Shown here in pieces: positions 63,018-64,000 of a DNA stretch of 64,000 bases (positions are counted from its first letter, which is position 1; each line of letters starts with the position of its first letter). The notes under the pieces are model-generated. The model saw only the letters and a program-made list of their open reading frames with translations. It ran no database searches and was not told where the DNA came from. This stretch comes from Formicarius rufipectus (taxonomy: Eukaryota > Chordata > Aves > Passeriformes > Formicariidae). The stretch covers positions 81,804 to 145,803 of the forward strand of contig VXAU01000757.1 of NCBI GenBank assembly GCA_013399695.1, in the 5' to 3' direction. The position numbers were made by a program, and so were the translations under genes.

Positions 63018-64000
63018 CTAAATAAAAAGGATTTTATTTAACTTCACCTTAGTATACAAACCAAAGAAATTCTGCATGAATTGCTTGAAGACCAGTTCAT
63101 TTTTTTTCCCATTCAGCCTGATCCCGCTATTCAACCCCATCTGTTCAGCCTGCACAGCTCCAGGCACCAGTCTGACACTTACCACACGGTCATTTTCAGG
63201 AAAATGCATTCAAACACCTTTTGAAAAGAGTGGAAAACACCAGAAGATACTTGAGGAAAACTACCTCTTCCATACTAAAAGACGGATCTTTGACTGATCT
63301 TTTAACAGTGGAAAGCAGTGGAAGCTGACAGTTTAGTGCATTACCTATTTCCTCCTCTGCAGTTCCTGGAAGGGTAGTCCTTGCTTTAGCTGCTTCTGCA
63401 TTCTCCTCTTCTGTAGAGGGGAAAAAAAAAAAAACCAGACAAAACCAAACCAAACCCAAAGCAAACAAAAACAAAACAAAAACAACAACAAAATCCAGTC
63501 AATACCTTCAGTTCCACCCACTCACCTTAATGTAAAGAAAGTAACTTTCACTTAATTTAATGCTGAGAAAAAACACCTGGGCAAGCAATTCCATTAAAGA
63601 ACACTCGCAGTTATTGTTTCCCTCCCCACAAGCTGAAAGAACCAAAGGACAACATAAAACTACCACCCATACTGCTTTCTAGAGATTATCTCTTTCAGAG
63701 TTACAAAGATGGTATTGCATATTTCTTGCTTTCACATAAAAATATACCAGACTATTTGCTTAAATATCCACAGGGTCTATATACAAAAAGCTTATAGGTT
63801 TGACCTTAATTGTTTATGAGTTACAAAAGTACATCCTTAAATCTATCAGATATCAGTGGATACAGAAACCCTCAGAAAACAGCAGTTGCTCTACAAAGTT
63901 CATTGTTTACCACTAATGATAGGTATTACTTAAAAAGCACACACGGGGACACAAAGTTTGACCAGGAAAAAGCACACACTTACCAGGAACTACACATTTC
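62950..64000 (-). CDS. STRAP: STRAP, C-terminal part (3 exons, 5' end outside window)
   Basis: STRAP (serine/threonine kinase receptor-associated protein, also UNRIP) is a seven-bladed WD40 protein. It binds TGF-beta receptors and Smad7 and joins the SMN complex. Only the tail after the last WD repeat is here. Three exons (64000-63984, 63410-63345 and 63017-62950) join in frame: KCVVPE, then EENAEAAKARTTLPGTAEEE, then IVAEEIASENSDTVYSSTPE and VKA with stop TGA. This aligns with the human end (WKCVLPEED..., TEEELEEIASENSD, then a PDVKA C-terminus). The acidic segment and SENSD are conserved; the stretch in between is diverged, as expected for a disordered tail. DERA lies downstream in the same orientation. 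Confidence 0.93.
63018..63344 (-). other. STRAP: STRAP intron (327 bp)
   Basis: The last STRAP intron, donor GTAATG to acceptor TTTATTTAG. Nothing notable inside. Confidence 0.85.
63345..63410 (-). CDS. STRAP: STRAP penultimate exon
   Basis: Acceptor CCTCTACAG and donor GTAATG bound 66 nt. It enters in phase 1 and reads (E)EENAEAAKARTTLPGTAEE then EI plus one base. The acidic TAEEEI fits human TTEEELEEIA. It is the linker after the propeller, with low sequence constraint. Confidence 0.9.
   Translation of the reverse strand, partial: KRRMQKQLKQGLPFQELQRRK
63411..63983 (-). other. STRAP: STRAP intron (573 bp) with CAAAA simple sequence
   Basis: Donor GTAAGT, acceptor CCTCTACAG. An A-rich and CAAAA/CAAAC simple tract at 63421-63492 gives a long T/GTTTT run on the gene strand just upstream of the acceptor. 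The rest is unique sequence. Confidence 0.85.
63421..63492. repeat. A-rich/CAAAA simple sequence in STRAP intron
   Basis: A15 tract, then CCAAAC, ACAAAAC and AACAACAAC units. Becomes a T/GTTTT run upstream of a STRAP acceptor. Confidence 0.85.
63984..64000 (-). CDS. STRAP: STRAP exon (partial, at window edge)
   Basis: The last 17 nt of an exon encode KCVVP plus one base, then the donor GTAAGT. It matches the human WKCVLPEE segment that closes the last WD40 blade. The remainder lies beyond position 64000. Confidence 0.88.

Noticed and set aside
1..64000. CRISPR arrays, bacterial operons, phage, tRNA or rRNA genes
   Set aside because: No spaced direct repeats, Shine-Dalgarno-led gene clusters or RNA-gene folds were seen. 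The window is vertebrate nuclear DNA.

Overview
This is a eukaryotic nuclear window, most likely from a bird. The evidence is spliced vertebrate genes with GT-AG introns of 0.3 to 21.7 kb, several CR1-type LINE tails (one ending in the ATTCTGTG-type octamer typical of avian CR1), a solo LTR of a family I recognise from bird genomes, and a GC-rich CpG-island promoter in otherwise AT-rich DNA. The species cannot be fixed by eye. There is no bacterial, plasmid, phage or CRISPR content.

Layout, described on the minus strand because both genes run that way. From 64000 down to about 61790 are the last three exons and the 3' UTR of STRAP (WD-repeat protein; only the C-terminal tail is in the window). 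The UTR contains an exact 684-bp tandem duplication separated by a single N, which is almost certainly an assembly artefact. About 59640-59945 is a CpG island holding the first exon of DERA (deoxyribose-phosphate aldolase). DERA then runs across nearly the whole window to its stop codon at 10675-10677. I could place nine exons. All have consensus splice sites except the exon 2 acceptor, which is hidden in a 37-N gap. The phases fit a 318-residue protein, and the three catalytic residues Asp155, Lys218 and Lys254 (human numbering) are intact. From about 10050 to 1 is intergenic DNA downstream of DERA with two CR1 fragments and no gene I recognise.

How the genes relate: STRAP and DERA lie head to tail in the same orientation, the order I recall for human 12p12.3. 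DERA cleaves 2-deoxy-D-ribose 5-phosphate to glyceraldehyde 3-phosphate and acetaldehyde. STRAP is a WD40 scaffold in TGF-beta signalling and the SMN complex. The adjacency is synteny, not a shared pathway.

I found no new biological system. The points worth checking are the false duplication in the STRAP UTR, the gap over DERA exon 2, the diverged edges of DERA (end of exon 2 and exon 9), a G-quadruplex motif just inside DERA intron 1, a (CA)21 tract next to the terminal-exon acceptor, an isolated CpG-rich patch in intron 5, and the LTR in intron 4. Most long open frames here are chance.
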